This document shows, in pieces, positions 39,290-64,000 of a stretch of DNA of 64,000 bases. The translations under genes were made by a program, and so were the position numbers. Position 1 is the first letter of the stretch. Each line of letters starts with the position of its first letter. Under the pieces are notes generated by a model. It did not search any database. It saw only the letters and a program-made list of their open reading frames with translations, and was not told the origin of the DNA. Origin of the DNA: Perca fluviatilis (Eukaryota > Chordata > Actinopteri > Perciformes > Percidae); NCBI RefSeq assembly GCF_010015445.1, contig NC_053123.1, forward strand, positions 2,788,579 to 2,852,578. Direction: 5' to 3'.

Positions 39290-40440
39290 TTGTAATTAGG
39301 ATTTTTTTTAATTTATTTTAACACCATACAACTCGCAACATGAACAACCCCCCCCCCCTCCCCCCACCCCTTAGTCATCACCACCCACCCAGACAAAAAT
39401 CAAGAAAAGATGACACAGTAACTACAATATTCAAGACTATTAAGCCGTCTCACAAGCCCACTCCTGGACTGACGGTACCCCTTCATTCTTCCATCCCCTT
39501 AAAATAATCTGTCTGGCTATCATTCAATAGTCTAGACCCTGTTTCTTATGTGCTTATCCATCCCGCACAAGATTGACCAATCTACTTGAACAAATAATCT
39601 TGGGCTGAATGGAACCTGGGTCTCTGCAATCCCACATAGGTTATCATGTATCCCCAAAATTCCTGGACCTTATCACAGGACCATAGGACATGAAGTAATT
39701 GGCCATCCTCTGTCTTACATTTCCAACAATTTGGTGTGTCTTTCAGACCGATCCTAAACAATCTGGAGTGAGTCCAATAGAAGTGATGCATGATCTTGAA
39801 CTGAATGAGGCGCACCCTCACATCGCGTGACATAGTTTTAATATTCACTTCTCATCATCCAGTGTAATACTCAGATCCCTTTCCCATGTCTTTTTGAGGG
39901 CCGTCCAGGCTCCGTCCCCAAGGTTCTGCATAAGCAGAAGCCTCATGAACTTTTTTAAACATGCTCGTGCCTTCGGGGACTAAAGAACTGGATAAAAATA
40001 TCGCCACCAACAGATGGCAAAGTTGCAAATATTAAAAAAAATGGAGACTTGGGGATTCGAAATTGCTGTACCACACCCTCGAAGGATTTCAAAATGCCAC
40101 CGAGATACAGATCATCTAGTGTGACAATTCCCTTTTCCGACCAATCCCTCAAAACAAGGGATCTACCTACCAACACATGACTTTGGATTTTGATAAAGTA
40201 TTTAGATATGGATCCAGTTCAAACAGCCGGGCCACTTTGGTCCAAATGACATAGAAGTGAGAGATTATCTGATGTGTTTTTGCCTCACCATACAGTTTAA
40301 CAGACAGGCATTGTAAGGGTGATACTGGGGCAAGAACAGATTGCTCAATAGGGTGGGGCTCTCTCAGGAGGTAGTGACCAGTGGGCAAGATACCTTTAGT
40401 TAAAAGCATAGTAATAATATAACATCTTTGGTAGACCCAA
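39290..40440 (-). pseudogene. L1-like LINE ORF2 C-terminus
   Basis: The minus strand reads HYLLREPHPIEQ, then SEKGIVTLDDLYLGG and RIPKSPFFLIF, then VRLIQFKIMHHFYWT and CWKCKTEDGQLLHVLWSCD followed by KVQEFW. The C-x2-C...H-x3-W-x-C pattern is the C-terminal motif of L1-clade ORF2. The three blocks are in different frames, so it is a decayed copy. Confidence 0.8.
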
Positions 40441-40880
40441 ACCTCTTTGTAATTTATTAAAATGTAGCCAGGTTTTTTTTCTTTCTACATTCTACATCTT
40501 ATATGTTATACTGTCAAACTAGAGGAAGAGATTGGACAAGCTTAGTTCAGCTTCTGTGTTAAACAAGAGGAAATGCTGTCTTATGTGGTGCTAGAGTAGG
40601 CTAAACTAGGGGGAAGCCACAATGAATGTGAATACTATGAATGACGGGAGGTCTGCTGATTTCCATTGCTGTCCATGCAGTAACAGTAGGGATATTTGAC
40701 TGTGGACCACAGTGAGGCATGGTCAAAGATTAAGCAACCATAATTTTTAACTTTATTATTATAGACAATATAAAATACAATATAGTACAAATACAGCACG
40801 TTACACCATTTACAACACAATGCCCATGGGTAGGCTACAGCCAGGTTAATAGGACAACGAGGCGTTTATTAATTCAGAAG
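40441..40880. other. Intergenic, nothing recognised
   Basis: No feature recognised. Confidence 0.4.
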
Positions 40881-40933
40881 TCTAGATCGAACGGCAGCAA
40901 CTTGAGCTCCGAGCGGCAGCAGGGAGCATGGGC

Positions 40934-40941
40934 TGACGTCA
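40934..40941 (+). promoter_or_regulatory. slc37a1: CRE-like palindrome TGACGTCA
   Basis: A full cAMP-response-element consensus in a G/C-richer island ahead of slc37a1. Human SLC37A family members are metabolically regulated, but a link to this site is inference. An 8-bp match may be chance. Confidence 0.3.
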
Positions 40942-40952
40942 GAGCTGCCCAG

Positions 40953-40953
<1 letters not shown>

Positions 40954-40996
<43 letters not shown>
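40954..40996. repeat. (GT)n microsatellite
   Basis: About 21 units, in the putative 5' region of slc37a1. Confidence 0.95.
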
Positions 40997-40999
<3 letters not shown>

Positions 41000-41089
41000 G
41001 CTTTGAGGTGACAGTGGCTTTCACACAACAAGGAAGTGGAGGATATGTCGCTCAACTGAAGAAAAAAAACGTCGACGTTCCCGTACGAG
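40997..41089 (+). other. slc37a1: Candidate 5' noncoding exon of slc37a1
   Basis: A CpG-containing stretch ending in CCCGTACGAG before a strong donor GTAAGC (41090-41095), 1.2 kb upstream of the acceptor of the start-codon exon. Support is only positional plus the donor; the 5' end is not defined. Confidence 0.35.
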
Positions 41090-42271
41090 GTAAGCCCATC
41101 AGCAGGGAATGGAGTGTTTGTGGCGAATTTCTCTTGGGTACCAGACCGACCGAGCGACGGTTGGTTTAAACGTTTGATCCAGCCGCGATGCGGTCTAGCT
41201 AGCTGTCGTTACAATGAGAAGGAAGCTTGGCGTTAGCCTGTGATTTACCCTAACCTCTTTATTGTTCACGCCATACAATGTGGGAAATGTGATGTAGCGA
41301 CGTTCAAGGTTTCTTTGTTCTTTTGTTCGTCGATACATTATTGATAACTGGTCAACAGTAACTTGACGCTAACGTTACATGAGGAAGAGAGAACATATAA
41401 TTACAGTAGCTTCGGGTCGGATATATATTCCCAAGTCTGAAGTTCTCAGCCTCCGCAAACACTGAAGTCTCGTTGGACAAAAAAAAAAGGATTTAAAGTC
41501 TAAATTCACCGTCCGGTCTGTTTCTTGGCTGGGTTGTATTGGCTTTCGTTTAGACTTCATTGCTGGGAACTAGAAACTTTGACCAAGAGGCAGCAGGAAC
41601 CACTGGCTTTGGTAAGCTGTAACGTTGAAAGCCATAGAGCTGGATATTAAGTTAAAGCTTTAATGGTTAAACCAGGAAGCTATGCCACATGAGATTTACA
41701 ACTGTATGGGAGCAGTGGTTATTAAAGCTCTCCGGAGTGAAATGCATAGCTTGATTTCCTGGCTGTAACGTGGCCACCACGCTCCCTGGCTTCCACTGTA
41801 GCAGACAGAGAAGTGTTTATGCAGGCCAGCTAATGCAGTTCCTGGCCCATCATGTTTCCAACTGCAAAAGCATGTGGTATCCCAGAGCTGTGATGTAGTG
41901 TTACTGTAGTGTAGCTACTGCTAGACCTCCTCAGAGAAGTTCCTCACCTGTGTTATTCTAAAATGTCTGTGTCAAACTGATACGTGAGCCTGCTTTTAAT
42001 GCTCTGATGGTAACGGCTGGATGTGGATTAAGCTGAGTAGTAAAAATCAATCTATTACACCAGCTGGGAAACTGGCACCTTATGGTAATTGTGACCTTTT
42101 CATGTCCTCACTGATGGACTTCTCCATTTCCCCGTCTCTTTCTTTATCTCTTCAGCTATACCTTTCTCCTCTCATATCATTTCTTTTCCTTATTTCCTCC
42201 TCCACTAACCCTCTCCCTCTCTTGTATTCTTCTCAGACTCCTGATTTTTCCCCCCCCCCCACCTGCTTCAG
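41090..42271 (+). other. slc37a1: Putative slc37a1 intron 1
   Basis: No repeats or coding segments were recognised. Confidence 0.4.
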
Positions 42272-63194
<20,923 letters not shown>

Positions 63195-64000
63195 GTAAGT
63201 TTCCAGTGCGCTGCTACACTCACCCAGAATCTAACCTCAAGTATTAGTGACTTCTAACGATGTTAGATTAGGAAGTTCAGACCCATATTTCTTCTTTGGG
63301 AAGAATCTGTATCCTGTGGCTAGAAGTACGACAGACACTAGCTAAGCATAGAAGTGACTAATAAATGAATTCACTTTAAGCAGGAGCCTGCGGAAGGTGT
63401 TTGGAGCTGACAGTCAGGTTCCACTGCTTCACCAGGCCTCACCCCGATTTTCTTCTGTGCTACGTTCCGGTTTTGTTCCGTCCTCCCGACTCGCAGTACT
63501 TTACAGAACAATCCCCTGTTTATTAAGCTAGTATCTACTAGAGCTGTAATTGGGACTTAAGACTTCGGCCCGACAAGGCCCCAGCCCGACAAGTACATTT
63601 TGACTGACCCCTTTTTTAAAATCTCGAACCCGTTTACAGCCTGACATTATTCAAATGTGTGCACGCACACAGCTGTTTTTGCCTTTTGTCAAGAATAATT
63701 TATAATTTTTTTTTAACATAATTCATTCATGACTAACATAGGCTATAGGCCACTTGGAAGTTGGAACAAAGAAATAAAATAAGTCCTCCAGTGGCCAGCC
63801 TCTGTTATTTTCGCTCCAATCGAAACACATCACCTGACCGCTCATTTAACGCGCAACCCGGAGCACAAGCCCGAGGCCAGCCCGATCCTGTGTCCTTATA
63901 AAAAAGATTGGTGATGTCGTATTATGTTTTTCCACCTCCAAGATAACTCTCTTGTTGTCCGTGGTGTTGTGGATTAGACGTATGTACGATGTTGAGGGGT
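63195..64000 (+). other. slc37a1: slc37a1 intron 14 (partial)
   Basis: No exon or clear repeat ends recognised to the window edge. Confidence 0.6.

Noticed and set aside
34316..40934. A bidirectional promoter shared by rrp1 and slc37a1
   Set aside because: The starts are more than 6 kb apart and separated by several transposons.

Overview
The window is vertebrate nuclear DNA, almost certainly from a ray-finned (teleost) fish. Genes are split into short GT-AG exons, (GT)n and (GA)n microsatellites are abundant, and the repeats are typical of teleosts: hAT and TTAA-class MITEs, L2-like and L1-like LINE fragments, and tRNA-headed SINEs. The species cannot be named from sequence alone. No prokaryotic-type operon, CRISPR array or viral genome was seen.

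Two protein-coding genes lie head to head. On the minus strand (4109-34315) is a complete 16-exon coding region for an RRP1/RRP1B nucleolar protein (rrp1). All coding introns are GT-AG, the phases are consistent, and the sum is 3099 nt (1032 codons plus stop). It has an N-terminal Nop52 domain, a 20-nt microexon, a 1451-nt lysine-rich exon and an RRP1B-type C-terminus with a KVTF (RVxF-class) PP1-docking site. On the plus strand, from 42449 and running past the right edge, is slc37a1, an ER sugar-phosphate/phosphate exchanger of the major facilitator family. Thirteen exons are numbered here as 2-14. All are intact except exon 6 (from 48266), which goes out of register and hits an in-frame TGA where about 45 conserved residues are expected.

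Layout: 1-3.9 kb is a repeat-rich flank with a LINE > repeat > hAT nest; 3.9-34.3 kb is rrp1 with introns full of transposons; 34.3-40.9 kb is the intergenic interval, holding two TTAA MITEs and two LINE fragments; 40.9-42.3 kb is a putative 5' region of slc37a1; 42.4-64 kb is slc37a1 with further nested elements.

The two genes have unrelated roles: ribosome biogenesis for rrp1, and ER glucose-6-phosphate transport for slc37a1. No functional partnership is implied. I found no convincing new multi-gene system. The observations most worth checking are the damaged slc37a1 exon 6, an in-frame 63-nt slc37a1 exon lying between two TG tracts of about 130-143 nt, the rrp1 microexon, a foldback containing two inverted tRNA-SINE heads, and a dense set of nested hAT insertions with readable 8-bp target duplications.
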